A stretch of DNA of 64,000 nt from DASQFI01 sp035633215 (GCA_035633215.1 DASQFI010000048.1:124001-188000); one strand, 5' to 3'. Shown: positions 22,832 through 31,896, numbered from the stretch's first letter. Numbers and translations: made by a program. The notes: generated by a model not told the origin, from the sequence alone.

Positions 22832-23849
22832 GGATCCGCAGCCGGCTGATGCCGCCATCCGGGAAGATGTTCAGCCGAACGTGAGAGATGGGGTCCGTCC
22901 GCCTGAGTTCCCGGCGAAAGAAATGGCGGTGATGGGCGCGCAGTTTCGTTCGCGGCAGGATCTCCGTCCATGAGGCCGCCGCCAGCGTCAGCGTTTCCAA
23001 GGTCGCGCCCGGCGCGAAACATCCTTCGAGTGACGCGCTGTCCGGATAGTTGCCCTTGTAGTGGTTCGTGTCGAGCTCGACCCGGCTGACGAGACCCGGG
23101 GCGCCGAGCCGCACGATGGCCCAGTCGTGGCCCGGCCCGCGCCGGCGCCGCGTCTCCCACCCGTCGCCCATATTCGGCGCGCGGCCGGGCATGATCATGT
23201 TGTCCTTCGCGCCGAAATGCATGTCGCTGGCGCCGAGGACCAGGCCGCCGTTTGTAATCGCCGCCAGATCGAGCACGCGACGCGCTCGCGCGAGTCGCGT
23301 CCAGTCGATCTCCGCGTCGCCGTAGACACGCAGCCGGGCGACGCCGCCATCGGGGAAGATGTTCAGGCGCACGTGCGTCCACGGACGCGCGTCGCTCACC
23401 GCGATGAAATTCGGGCCGTTGCCCTGCAGCGCCTGCGTTTCAAGGATGTTCGTCCAGGGCGGGCCCACCAGCGCGGCGATGCGCGCCGTGACCGCTTTCG
23501 TCGTGTCCAGCGCGTCGATGGAGCAATGCGACGGGTAGTTCCCGGTGAAGTGCGAGGTGTCCACGTTGACGCCGCGGATGACGCCGCGGATGCCCAGGGC
23601 GACGACGCACCAGTCGTGACCGGCCGTCCGGCGCCGCCGCGACTCCCATCCGTCCATCCACTTGCCGCGGGCGGTGAACTTGCCCGGAACGAACACCGCC
23701 GGCTCGGGTTTCACGAGGTTCGTCTTTGACGCAAAGAAGTCGTCGTTCGTCGCAATCGCCCGTCCGCCGACGCGCGCCGACGCCAGATCGGCCAGGGCCG
23801 CGACCGACGCGGTGCTAAGATCGGCCGCCACGTGTTGGGAGCGGATCAT
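22809..23849 (-). CDS. alc: Allantoicase
   Basis: 346 residues from the ATG at 23849. It holds the two repeated allantoicase jelly-rolls, seen in the paired motifs KWMDGWESRRRRTAGHDW and GDGWETRRRRGPGHDW, in HFTGNYP and HYKGNYP, and in twice HVRLNIFPDGG. It hydrolyses allantoate to ureidoglycolate and urea. The start is uncertain. This ATG shares the CATG palindrome with the uricase start on the other strand and has no ribosome site. A GTG at 23831 or a longer form from 23945 are alternatives. Confidence 0.9.
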   Translation of the reverse strand: MIRSQHVAADLSTASVAALADLASARVGGRAIATNDDFFASKTNLVKPEPAVFVPGKFTARGKWMDGWESRRRRTAGHDWCVVALGIRGVIRGVNVDTSHFTGNYPSHCSIDALDTTKAVTARIAALVGPPWTNILETQALQGNGPNFIAVSDARPWTHVRLNIFPDGGVARLRVYGDAEIDWTRLARARRVLDLAAITNGGLVLGASDMHFGAKDNMIMPGRAPNMGDGWETRRRRGPGHDWAIVRLGAPGLVSRVELDTNHYKGNYPDSASLEGCFAPGATLETLTLAAASWTEILPRTKLRAHHRHFFRRELRRTDPISHVRLNIFPDGGISRLRIHGTVATA

Positions 23850-24681
23850 GCTGGTCGAATCGGCGTACGGCAAGTCGAGAGTGCGACTGGTGCAGTTGAC
23901 GCGTCGCGACGATCGGCACGACCTGTGCGATCTCACCGTCGCCATCCGGTTTCAGGGACAGTACGAGGAGTGCTACACGGCGGGGGACAACGCCGGCGTG
24001 CTGCCGACCGACACGATGAAGAACACGGTCTACGCGCTTGCCGCTGCCGGCGCGGTAACGCAGCCAGAGACGTTCGGTCTCGCGCTGGCCAAACATTTCC
24101 TGGCTCGGAATCCTCGTCTCGATCACGTGCGGATCGATCTGACGGAGCGGAGATGGGCGCGGATTCCCGTCGGCGGGCAGGACGATCCGCATGCCTTCGT
24201 GGGACAAGGGCCCGATGCGCGCACGGCGCAGGTGACCGGCAGCCGTGAGGAGACCAGGCTGTCGGCCGGCATCACGGACCTGCTCGTGCTGAAGTCGTCG
24301 CGGTCGGCGTTCACCGGGTTCGTTCGCGACGAGCTGACCACGCTGCCTGACACGGACGATCGGATCCTGGCGACGTCGCTCACCGCGACGTGGCGATACC
24401 GGACGACGGACGTGGAATTCGGTCCGGCGTGGCGACTCATCAGACAAACGCTGCTCGAGTCGTTTGCCGGTCATGACAGTGCCTCGGTGCAGCACACGAT
24501 GTACGCGATAGGGGAGGCGGTCCTCGAACGTGTCGCGGACGTGGTCGAGATCCACCTCGTCATGCCGAACAAGCATCATCTTCCCGTGGACCTCTCGCGC
24601 TTCGGGCTCGAGAACCGGAACGAGATCTTCGTCGCCACCGACGAGCCGTTCGGGCTCATCGAGGCGACAATCGCCCGCTGA
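23848..24681 (+). CDS. uox: Urate oxidase (uricase)
   Basis: 277 residues from an ATG at 23848 with GGGAG about six bases upstream. Two T-fold halves are visible: YGKSRVRLVQLTRR, then AGDNAGVLPTDTMKNTVYAL with the catalytic threonine, HFLARNPRLDHVRIDLTER, LLVLKSSRSAFTGFVRDELT, and the C-terminal HLVMPNKHHLPVDL. It oxidises urate to 5-hydroxyisourate with O2 and no cofactor. It heads a plus-strand uox-allB-uraH series. The first base pairs of its start codon are shared with the divergent allantoicase, so its promoter must lie inside that gene. Confidence 0.95.
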   Translation: MLVESAYGKSRVRLVQLTRRDDRHDLCDLTVAIRFQGQYEECYTAGDNAGVLPTDTMKNTVYALAAAGAVTQPETFGLALAKHFLARNPRLDHVRIDLTERRWARIPVGGQDDPHAFVGQGPDARTAQVTGSREETRLSAGITDLLVLKSSRSAFTGFVRDELTTLPDTDDRILATSLTATWRYRTTDVEFGPAWRLIRQTLLESFAGHDSASVQHTMYAIGEAVLERVADVVEIHLVMPNKHHLPVDLSRFGLENRNEIFVATDEPFGLIEATIAR

Positions 24682-24693
24682 TTATATCCAGGC

Positions 24694-26058
24694 GTGACCA
24701 ACATCACGGCGCTGGTCGTGCGCGGCGAGCGGGTCATCTTGCCGGATGGTGTTCGGCCAGCGGCGATCCACGTTCGCGACGGACGCATCACGGCGATTGA
24801 GTCCGGGCCGGGGGCCACTGGCGTTCAACCAACGGGCGACGAGCGCGTGATTGACGCGGGCGACGCGGTCGTCTCACCCGGCCTCGTCGATTCGCACGTG
24901 CACATCAACGATCCCGGCCGCGAGAGTTGGGAAGGCTTCGAGCACGCGACGCGCGCCGCGGCGGCGGGCGGCGTCACGACGCTCGTCGACATGCCGCTCA
25001 ACAGCATTCCGGCGACGACGACCGTCGCCGGGCTCGAGGCCAAGCGGCGCGCGGCCGCGGGGAAGTGTCATGTCGACGTCGGATTCTGGGGTGGCGTCGT
25101 GCCTGGCAACGCCCGGGACCTGGAACCGCTCGCTCGCGCGGGTGTTCTCGGCTTCAAGAGCTTTCTCTGCCCATCGGGGGTCGACGAGTTCGAGCACGTC
25201 ACCGAGAACGATTTGCGCGAAGCGATGCCGGTCGTCGCGCGGCTGGGCGTGCCACTCCTCGCGCACGCCGAGCTGCCGGCACGACTAGGTCAACCCCACG
25301 GGAATCCGCGCCGTTACATCAGCTGGCTCGACAGCCGGCCTCCAGCGGCCGAGCACGGCGCAATCGATCTGCTGATCGGGCTCGCGCGCGAGTTCCGGAC
25401 GCGCGTCCACATCGTCCATCTCGCTTCGGCCGACGCGCTTCCGTCGCTTGTCGCCGCGCGGGCGGACGGCGTGGCGATCAGCGTCGAGACCTGCCCGCAC
25501 TACCTGACGTTTGCCGCCGAGGAGATTCGCGACGGCGCGACGGCGTTCAAATGCGCCCCGCCGATTCGTGCGCGCGATCAGCGCGAGGGACTCTGGCGGG
25601 GCCTGATCGAAGGCGTCATCGATCTGGTCGCCACCGATCATTCACCCGCGCCGCCCGGGTTGAAGCGCCTCGACGATGGGGACTTCGTGCAGGCGTGGGG
25701 CGGAATCGCGTCGCTGCAGATTGGACTGCCGGCTGTGTGGTCGGGCGCCCGCCCACGAGGAGTCAGCGTCGAGCGAATGGCGGAGTGGATGTCGGCCGCG
25801 CCCGCGCGCCTGGCCGGTCTCGACCGGGTGAAGGGCCGGATCGCGATCGGCCAGGACGCGGATTTCGTCATCTGGAATCCGGACGCGGAATTCCGCGTGG
25901 ATGCCGCCGCGCTTCATCATCGCCATCCCGTCACGCCGTATCACGGCCTGCGGCTGGTCGGCCGAGTGCAGACCACGATCCTCCGGGGCCAGGTGGTTTT
26001 CGACGCAGGGGAAATCATCGGTCCGCCGCAGGGCCGGCTGGTCAGCGGCGTCGTGTAA
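24694..26058 (+). CDS. allB: Allantoinase
   Basis: 454 residues from a GTG at 24694. It is a cyclic amidohydrolase with the metal motif GLVDSHVHINDPGRESWEGF, the carboxylated-lysine segment GVLGFKSFLCPSGVDEFEHV, histidines in VHIVHLASADALP and SVETCPHYLTF, and the aspartate in DLVATDHSPAP. It hydrolyses allantoin to allantoate. It starts 12 bp after uricase and ends 12 bp before the HIU hydrolase gene, so the three form an operon. Confidence 0.95.
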   Translation: MTNITALVVRGERVILPDGVRPAAIHVRDGRITAIESGPGATGVQPTGDERVIDAGDAVVSPGLVDSHVHINDPGRESWEGFEHATRAAAAGGVTTLVDMPLNSIPATTTVAGLEAKRRAAAGKCHVDVGFWGGVVPGNARDLEPLARAGVLGFKSFLCPSGVDEFEHVTENDLREAMPVVARLGVPLLAHAELPARLGQPHGNPRRYISWLDSRPPAAEHGAIDLLIGLAREFRTRVHIVHLASADALPSLVAARADGVAISVETCPHYLTFAAEEIRDGATAFKCAPPIRARDQREGLWRGLIEGVIDLVATDHSPAPPGLKRLDDGDFVQAWGGIASLQIGLPAVWSGARPRGVSVERMAEWMSAAPARLAGLDRVKGRIAIGQDADFVIWNPDAEFRVDAAALHHRHPVTPYHGLRLVGRVQTTILRGQVVFDAGEIIGPPQGRLVSGVV

Positions 26059-26070
26059 GATTCGCGGCAA

Positions 26071-26418
26071 ATGAGTGCGATTACCACGCACGTGCTCGAC
26101 ACCGCTCGCGGACGGCCCGCAGCCGGGGTCGCTGTGGTGCTCGAGCACCGAGACGCCGGGCGTCAGGAGTGGAAGCTGATCGGTCGCGGCGAGACAGACG
26201 CGGACGGCCGACTCGGCAGTTTGCTGTCCGACCAGACACCCCTCGAGCCCGGCCAGTACCGGTTGGTGTTCGACACCCGCAAGTACTTCGATGCGCAGTC
26301 CGTCCGAACGTTCTATCCCTCGGTCGTCATCGTCTTTGAAACGGTGGCGGGAGAGATGCACTACCACGTCCCGCTGCTCCTCGGCCCGTTTGGCTACACG
26401 ACATATCGCGGGTCGTAG
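26071..26418 (+). CDS. uraH: 5-hydroxyisourate hydrolase (transthyretin-like)
   Basis: 115 residues. It matches the transthyretin-like HIU hydrolase: N-terminal ITTHVLDTARGRPAAGVAV with the active histidine, GRGETDADGRLGSLL with the conserved arginine, the central HYHVPLLLGPFGYTTYRGS, and the hallmark YRGS C-terminus. It opens 5-hydroxyisourate to OHCU, between uricase and UraD. It is the third gene of the plus-strand operon, and the 116-bp gap after it marks the end of the purine block. Confidence 0.95.
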   Translation: MSAITTHVLDTARGRPAAGVAVVLEHRDAGRQEWKLIGRGETDADGRLGSLLSDQTPLEPGQYRLVFDTRKYFDAQSVRTFYPSVVIVFETVAGEMHYHVPLLLGPFGYTTYRGS

Positions 26419-26534
26419 CTCCGCCGTCGGCTTCTTGACGCCACCTCCGAAGATCGGCTATTCCTCAAAAGGCGTCGCGCTCGATCACCGCGCCTGTCAA
26501 AAATGCAATTCCTTTGTTTTCTTCAGTTTGAGAC

Positions 26535-26837
26535 ATGGATCAGGCGAGGGAACTGAGCCTCGGCGCGATCGAGGCGGCCATCACGGCCGCCCTGGCGACG
26601 GTCGCTCCGGAGGCCAAGCTGAATGGTCCGGGCACGCGGCTCATGGGCGGCGGCGCCGTCATCGATTCGATTGGCTTCGTCAACCTGCTGGTCTCGCTCG
26701 AACAGCTGCTGCCGGGGAACATCGATCTGGCCGCTTCATACATGGACCAACCCGAGCGGGCGGATGGTGAGAGTCCGTTTTCGACCATCGGATCGCTCAC
26801 GAGCCACATTTCGGCGTTGATCGCGCAACGGCCCTGA
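26535..26837 (+). CDS. Acyl carrier protein
   Basis: 100 residues. A four-helix ACP fold is suggested by AIEAAITAALATVAPEAKLN, then LMGGGAVIDSIGFVNLLVSLE with serine 45 in a DS[IL] setting as the phosphopantetheine site, and a later acidic helix. It differs from the fatty-acid ACP and is followed after 10 bp by an FkbH-like gene, so it is a dedicated carrier for that enzyme. The AT-rich sequence just upstream (26496-26534) separates it from the purine operon and probably holds its promoter. Confidence 0.88.
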   Translation: MDQARELSLGAIEAAITAALATVAPEAKLNGPGTRLMGGGAVIDSIGFVNLLVSLEQLLPGNIDLAASYMDQPERADGESPFSTIGSLTSHISALIAQRP

Positions 26838-26847
26838 TCTTCCGTCG

Positions 26848-28572
26848 ATGACGCGCACCTCCGACGCCCCGTCGAAACCGTTGCGGTGTCTCCTCGTGTC
26901 GGATTTTACGATTGGAGGTCTGGCGCCGATTCTGTCCGCGCACGCCCCGTCGCCGGACATGGCCAGCGTCGTCGCGCCATTCGATCAAGTCATTCCCCTC
27001 CTGCTGGACGGCAATCACGCCTGCTGGCAGCCGGCGCCCGAGGTTGCCGTGATCTGGACGCGGCCGCAGTCGGTGATCCGATCGTTTGCGGCGGTGGCTG
27101 GCGGCGAGAGTATCGCGCTCGAGCAGGTTCTCAGTGAGGTCGATCAGTTCGCGGAGCACGTGCGAGGCGCCGCCTCGCGAGCGCACATCGTCATCGTGCC
27201 GACGTGGACGTGGCCGAGCTACGACCGCGGCCTCGGCATGCTGAATCTGAACCCGGCGTCGGGCCCGGGGTACTTCCTGATGCGAATGAACACTCGACTG
27301 GTCGATCAACTGGCCGGCCTGTCGAACGTGCACCTGCTTGACGCGGCCAGATGGGTCGCCACGGTCGGCGCGGGCGCGCAGCACCCGAAGCTGTGGCACC
27401 TGGGCAAGATCGCCTTCAGTCCTGAAGTGCTGACTGAAGCGGCGATCGACATCAAGGCGGTCGTGCGCGCCGTTCGCGGCCTGGCGCGGAAGCTCGTCCT
27501 GGTCGATCTGGACGACACCTTGTGGGGCGGCATCGTCGGTGAAGTCGGGTGGCGGAACCTCGATTTGGGCGGGCACAGTCCCATTGGCGAGTCGTTCGTC
27601 GCCTTTCAGCGGGCGCTCAAGGCCCTGACGCGTCGCGGCGTCGTGCTTGGCATCGTCAGCAAGAACACCGAGGAGGTGGCGCTCGAGGCGATCGACTCGC
27701 ATCCAGAGATGATTCTGAAGCGGGCGGACTTCGCCGGGTGGCGCATCAACTGGCGCGACAAGGCCGAAAACATCGCCGAGCTGGTGGACGAGTTGAATCT
27801 CGGGTTGGCGTCGGTTGTTTTCATCGACGACAGCCCGGCCGAGCGTGCGCGGGTGCGGGCGGCGCTGCCGGACGTCCTCACGCCCGAGTGGCCGGCCGAC
27901 CGCCTGGTGTACGAAAAATCGCTGCGTCAGCTGGACTGCTTCGACGCGCCGTACATCGGCGAGGAGGACCGCGCGCGCACGGGCATGTACGTGGCCGAAC
28001 GGGAACGCCGCTACCTCCAGACGTCCGTGCAGTCGGTCGACGAGTACCTGGCGTCACTCGATCTCACGGTGACGCACGAGCCGGTCGACGGGTCGAACCT
28101 GAAGCGCGCCGCGCAGCTGCTCAACAAGACCAACCAGATGAATCTCACGACGCGCCGGCTGCCGGAGGCGCAATTCCGGGAATGGGCGGGCGCGCCGCAG
28201 AACTACATGCGCCTCTTCCGCGTCGCCGACAAGTACGGCGACTACGGGCTCACGGGCATCGCGAGCTTCACGATTCAGGGCGACACCGCACGTGTGACCG
28301 ACTTCCTGCTCAGTTGCCGCGTGATGGGACGCGAGGTCGAGAAGGTGATGCTCACGGTGCTCGCCGAAGCGGCCCGCAGCAACGGTCTCGACCGGCTCCT
28401 CGCGGAGTACGGACCGACGGACCGCAACGCGCCTTGTCTGGCCTTCTTCGCGGAACAATCGGGCTTCACACGCGAGGGGGAGGTCTTCACGTGGCGGCTC
28501 GATCAGCCCTACCCGTGTCCGGCGCACGTCGCCATTCAGGCGCAGACCGCCGCTGACGCTCCGGTTCCATGA
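26848..28572 (+). CDS. FkbH-like HAD-family enzyme with C-terminal GNAT-like part
   Basis: 574 residues. The N-terminal about 200 residues form the FkbH-specific region (MLNLNPASGPGYFLMRMNTR). The HAD core has DLDDTLWGGIVGE (220-232), a serine in GIVSKNTEE, and FIDDSPAERARVRAALP. The C-terminal third resembles the FkbH acyltransferase region (LLNKTNQMNLTTRRL, DKYGDYGLTGIASF, FLLSCRVMGREVEKVML). FkbH proteins dephosphorylate 1,3-bisphosphoglycerate and load glyceryl onto an ACP. Here the ACP directly precedes it, so glyceryl-ACP or a related hydroxyacyl-ACP is the likely product. No polyketide synthase is present. Confidence 0.9.
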   Translation: MTRTSDAPSKPLRCLLVSDFTIGGLAPILSAHAPSPDMASVVAPFDQVIPLLLDGNHACWQPAPEVAVIWTRPQSVIRSFAAVAGGESIALEQVLSEVDQFAEHVRGAASRAHIVIVPTWTWPSYDRGLGMLNLNPASGPGYFLMRMNTRLVDQLAGLSNVHLLDAARWVATVGAGAQHPKLWHLGKIAFSPEVLTEAAIDIKAVVRAVRGLARKLVLVDLDDTLWGGIVGEVGWRNLDLGGHSPIGESFVAFQRALKALTRRGVVLGIVSKNTEEVALEAIDSHPEMILKRADFAGWRINWRDKAENIAELVDELNLGLASVVFIDDSPAERARVRAALPDVLTPEWPADRLVYEKSLRQLDCFDAPYIGEEDRARTGMYVAERERRYLQTSVQSVDEYLASLDLTVTHEPVDGSNLKRAAQLLNKTNQMNLTTRRLPEAQFREWAGAPQNYMRLFRVADKYGDYGLTGIASFTIQGDTARVTDFLLSCRVMGREVEKVMLTVLAEAARSNGLDRLLAEYGPTDRNAPCLAFFAEQSGFTREGEVFTWRLDQPYPCPAHVAIQAQTAADAPVP

Positions 28573-28588
28573 GTCGCCGATTCACGCC

Positions 28589-29704
28589 GTGACCACCAAC
28601 GCCGCGGTCGTGCGGGATGCGCGACTGGACGATGAACGAGACGTCGCGGCGCTGTTCCACACCGCCGGGTGGGGTCAGCCGTCATTCGAAGGCTGGCGAC
28701 GGCAGAATCGCGATACCCCTGTTGCCGCCGGCCGGCCGGACACCGGGTTCGGATGGGTGCTGGAGTCCGAAGGCCGCGCCGTCGGATTCCTCCGCAACGT
28801 GGTGCAAGGCTACCGGTACGGCGACCGGAGCCTGATCGCGGCCGCGGCGAGCACCCTGATCGTGGAGCCTGATTATCGCGGCTACACGCTTCGACTCGTC
28901 GCGGCGTTCTGCAAGCAGCGCGGTGTTGACCTGCTGCTCAACACGACCGCGGCTCCCGAGACCGCGAAGATCTTCGAGTTTCTGAAATTTTCGCGCATGC
29001 CTCAGCCGGAGTACGACCTGAGCCTGTTCTGGGTGCTCCACGCGCGCGGGTTTCTGGCGCCGGCGCTCAGAAAAAAGGGCGTGCCGCACGCCGCGGTGGC
29101 CGCCGGAAGTGTCGCGCTGGCGCCGGCACTCTCGATGTTCCTTCACATGACCGGACGTCGAATCGCCTGTCGTGAAACGTCGTGCGAGGTGACGGTCATC
29201 AACACCGCGCAAATCGACGAGCGCTTCGACGATCTCTGGGCACGGAAGCTCGGGGAAGGCAAACGGCTGCTGGCCTGCCGCGATGCGCGGACGCTCCGAT
29301 GGCACTTTCCGCCGACCGAAGCGGTCCCGCCGCCGAGAGTCATCTGCGCGGTCGGGAAGGGCAGGCTGCTCGGGTATCTTGTCGTGCTGCGGCGCGACTC
29401 GGCGCACATCGGGCTGCGACGCGCGCGCGTCGCCGACATTTTCGTCGAGCGAGACGACGAAGCGGTCATTCGCCAACTGCTCTGTGAAGCCGCGACGCAG
29501 GCGGTCCGGGATGGCGCCGTGATGCTCGAGGTTGTCGGCATGCCCCGAAATGTTCGTCACGTGCTCCGCGAGTTTCGGCCGCAGACGCTCCCCGACCGAT
29601 GCTGGCCGTTCTCGTACAAGACCAACGACGCGGAATTGCGTGCGGATCTGGCTCGCGAGGACCGCTGGTACGCCGGCCCGTATGACGGCGACGGCACCTT
29701 ATGA
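28589..29704 (+). CDS. GNAT-family acyltransferase
   Basis: 371 residues from a GTG at 28589. The first half is a GNAT domain (VVRDARLDDERDVAALFHTA, VGFLRNVVQGYRYGDRSLIA, LIVEPDYRGYTLRLVAAF), and the second half looks like a second, diverged GNAT unit (RDARTLRWHFPP, AVGKGRLLGYLVVLRRD). Such double-GNAT proteins act in polysaccharide or glycolipid acylation. Here it could pass the ACP-bound acyl group to a sugar amine. It begins 17 bp after fkbH and overlaps the deacetylase start by four bases, so it is firmly in the operon. The acceptor is unknown. Confidence 0.75.
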   Translation: MTTNAAVVRDARLDDERDVAALFHTAGWGQPSFEGWRRQNRDTPVAAGRPDTGFGWVLESEGRAVGFLRNVVQGYRYGDRSLIAAAASTLIVEPDYRGYTLRLVAAFCKQRGVDLLLNTTAAPETAKIFEFLKFSRMPQPEYDLSLFWVLHARGFLAPALRKKGVPHAAVAAGSVALAPALSMFLHMTGRRIACRETSCEVTVINTAQIDERFDDLWARKLGEGKRLLACRDARTLRWHFPPTEAVPPPRVICAVGKGRLLGYLVVLRRDSAHIGLRRARVADIFVERDDEAVIRQLLCEAATQAVRDGAVMLEVVGMPRNVRHVLREFRPQTLPDRCWPFSYKTNDAELRADLAREDRWYAGPYDGDGTL

Positions 29705-30369
29705 ACCTCTCCCGGATGCGGTCTACCGTCGGCGCGGCCATCCCTCGACGGCTCGCAACGCGGCGATTGCGCGCGGGCGCGGTCTCGACGTCGAGCGTGC
29801 TGCTGACGTTCGATGACGGACCGAGCGAGACCGTCACCCCGGCGGTGCTCGATCGCCTCGAGACGCACAACGCCCGAGCGGTCTTTTTCATCATCGGAAA
29901 CCGGGCCGAACGATGCCTCGGGCTGCTGCGAGAGATCTCCGCGCGCGGGCATCTCCTCGGCAATCACAGCTACACGCACGCGGATACCTACTTCGAGCCC
30001 CACAAGCCCCCGCCGCTCGGGCCCTTCCGCGCGGACGTCGCTCGATGCCAGGCGATGCTCGATCCGGTGATCGGTCGGGGCCCCCGCCTGTATCGGCCTC
30101 CGGGCGGCCGCCTGACGGTGTCGACGATGCTGACGGCACAGTTGCTGAGGCTCCAATGCATCGTCTGGTCAAGAGAAGTGAGCGACTGGAGCTTTCGCCG
30201 CGACGATGAGGCGCGCGCGGGGGCGTCGCGGCTCGTGCGCGAGATCCAGCCCGGGGACATCGTGTTGCTGCACGACGACAACCCACGCCTGCTGACGCTG
30301 CTCGATGTGTTGTTACCGGGACTGGCGTCGCGCGGGCTGGACCTCTCCTCCGGGGCGCGGTACCTGTGA
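29701..30369 (+). CDS. Polysaccharide deacetylase (NodB homology)
   Basis: 222 residues. All NodB motifs are present: TFDDGPS with the metal aspartates, GNHSYTHADTYF with the histidines, RPPGGRLTVSTM, a tryptophan in IVWSREVSDWSF, and IVLLHDDNPR. It removes N-acetyl groups from a glycan. There is no signal peptide, only basic residues at the start, so the substrate may be a cytoplasmic or lipid-linked sugar. Overlaps with the GNAT (ATGA) and with the MaoC-SDR gene show tight coupling. Deacetylation followed by acyl transfer from the ACP would be a sensible order. Confidence 0.9.
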   Translation: MNLSRMRSTVGAAIPRRLATRRLRAGAVSTSSVLLTFDDGPSETVTPAVLDRLETHNARAVFFIIGNRAERCLGLLREISARGHLLGNHSYTHADTYFEPHKPPPLGPFRADVARCQAMLDPVIGRGPRLYRPPGGRLTVSTMLTAQLLRLQCIVWSREVSDWSFRRDDEARAGASRLVREIQPGDIVLLHDDNPRLLTLLDVLLPGLASRGLDLSSGARYL

Positions 30370-31862
30370 CGATGTCGAGCATCAGGTTCACGAACGAGGA
30401 CGTGGCGTTGTTCTCGGAGGCGAGCCACGACCGGAATCCGCTGCACCTGTCTGGCGCGTACGCGCGCAAGTCGCCGTTCGGTCAGCCGGTCATCTTCGGC
30501 GCGCTGGCGGCGCTCGGCGGCATCGGGCGACTGGACCCGCGTCCGGACAGCGGCCCGGCCAGGATCGACATCGAGTTTCAGAACCCCGTGTTTCCGGACG
30601 TCGAATACGACCTGAGCGTGCAGGACGATCCGGACACGTCGCGGGTTCGGCTCAGCGACGGACGACGCCCGCTTGTCACGGCGTCGATCACCTACCGGCC
30701 CGCAGTGCACGGATCCATGACGAGTCGTGTCCGGGCCGCTCTGCTGCCCGCTGCCCAGCTGCGAGAGGCGTCAGACTTCTCAAAAGGGCGTGCGGTGACA
30801 GGCACGTGGGCGTTCGATCGCGACGCATACGATCGGCTCCGGGATCGGTGGCAGCTTCAAGAGAAGGGCGGCGACGAGCGACATCAGGCGGCGCTTCTGC
30901 TCGCCAGCTACGTCGTGGGGATGGAGATGCCTGGCCGGCAGGCCCTGTTCAGCCGGTTGACGCTCGATTTCGATCCCGGCGCCGTTTCGACCGGCGGGGA
31001 GTTCGAGTACCGGCTCGAGGTGGTTTTGTATCAGCCCGTGGTCAAGCTGCTGATCATGCGTGTCGAATTCCGCCTCGGCGCGCAGCGCTTCGCGAGCGGC
31101 GAGATCCGTGCGTTTGTCCGCGAGCCGATCGAGATGAGCGACGCTGACGCCGAAGCGCTGCCGGCTGGTGACGCGCTTCAGGGCAAGGTCGCCTGCGTCG
31201 TCGGCGGCAGCCGGGGACTGGGTGCGGCCATTTCCGCGGCGCTCGCGCGCCAGGGCTGTCGGGTGCACGTCAATTTCGCGAAGAGCCTTGAGGAGGCGGA
31301 GCGGCTTCGAGATCGTCTCCGTGGCGCATCCGGAGAAATCATCCTGGCTCAGGGCGACGCCGCGGACGCGGATTCCTGGCAACGGATCCGGGAAGACGTG
31401 GTTCGCGATCGCGGGCGTCTCGACATGCTCGTGTGCAACGCCTGCCCGCCCCTGCTGCCGCTCTGGGTCGAGCCGCAGGCGGTCCCGCGGATCCAGGAGC
31501 ACGTGAGCCAGAGCGTGGCCGTGACGTTGACGCCGCTGGCCGCGTTGGTCGAGCTGCTCGCCGAGTCTTCCGGCTGGCTCGTGCTGATTTCGTCGGTCGC
31601 CGTCAGGAACCCGGTGGCCGAGTGGCCTCACTACGTCGCGGCCAAGGGCGCGCTCGAAGCGCTCGTCTCGACGGTGGCGATCGAGTATCCGCAGATCAAG
31701 TGCCTCATCGCGCGTCCGTCGCGCCTCGTGACGGAGCTCACGAACACGCCGCTCGGCCGCAAGGGCGCGATCGATCCCGGAGTCGCGGCCGCGACACTCG
31801 TGCAGTGGGTGCTCACGCCTCGCGATGTTGCCGCGGGACGGGTCGCGTACCTCGACTTCTGA
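30366..31862 (+). CDS. MaoC-like double hot-dog dehydratase fused to a short-chain dehydrogenase
   Basis: 498 residues. Residues about 5-115 are a MaoC hot-dog with the hydratase pattern SEASHDRNPLHLSG and FGQPVIFGALAAL. Residues about 145-255 are a second, weaker hot-dog (MEMPGRQALFSRLTLDF). Residues about 273-498 are an SDR with nucleotide loop GGSRGLG, a VCNACPP in place of NAG, a serine in LISSVAV and the catalytic YVAAK. The pair would reduce and dehydrate or hydrate a beta-oxygenated acyl-ACP. It shares a 4-bp overlap with the deacetylase gene. The combination suggests tailoring of the acyl chain carried by the ACP at 26535. Confidence 0.88.
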   Translation: MTMSSIRFTNEDVALFSEASHDRNPLHLSGAYARKSPFGQPVIFGALAALGGIGRLDPRPDSGPARIDIEFQNPVFPDVEYDLSVQDDPDTSRVRLSDGRRPLVTASITYRPAVHGSMTSRVRAALLPAAQLREASDFSKGRAVTGTWAFDRDAYDRLRDRWQLQEKGGDERHQAALLLASYVVGMEMPGRQALFSRLTLDFDPGAVSTGGEFEYRLEVVLYQPVVKLLIMRVEFRLGAQRFASGEIRAFVREPIEMSDADAEALPAGDALQGKVACVVGGSRGLGAAISAALARQGCRVHVNFAKSLEEAERLRDRLRGASGEIILAQGDAADADSWQRIREDVVRDRGRLDMLVCNACPPLLPLWVEPQAVPRIQEHVSQSVAVTLTPLAALVELLAESSGWLVLISSVAVRNPVAEWPHYVAAKGALEALVSTVAIEYPQIKCLIARPSRLVTELTNTPLGRKGAIDPGVAAATLVQWVLTPRDVAAGRVAYLDF

Positions 31863-31896
31863 GCGTGACCAGGCCAACGGCAACCTGTCTGCCCTG

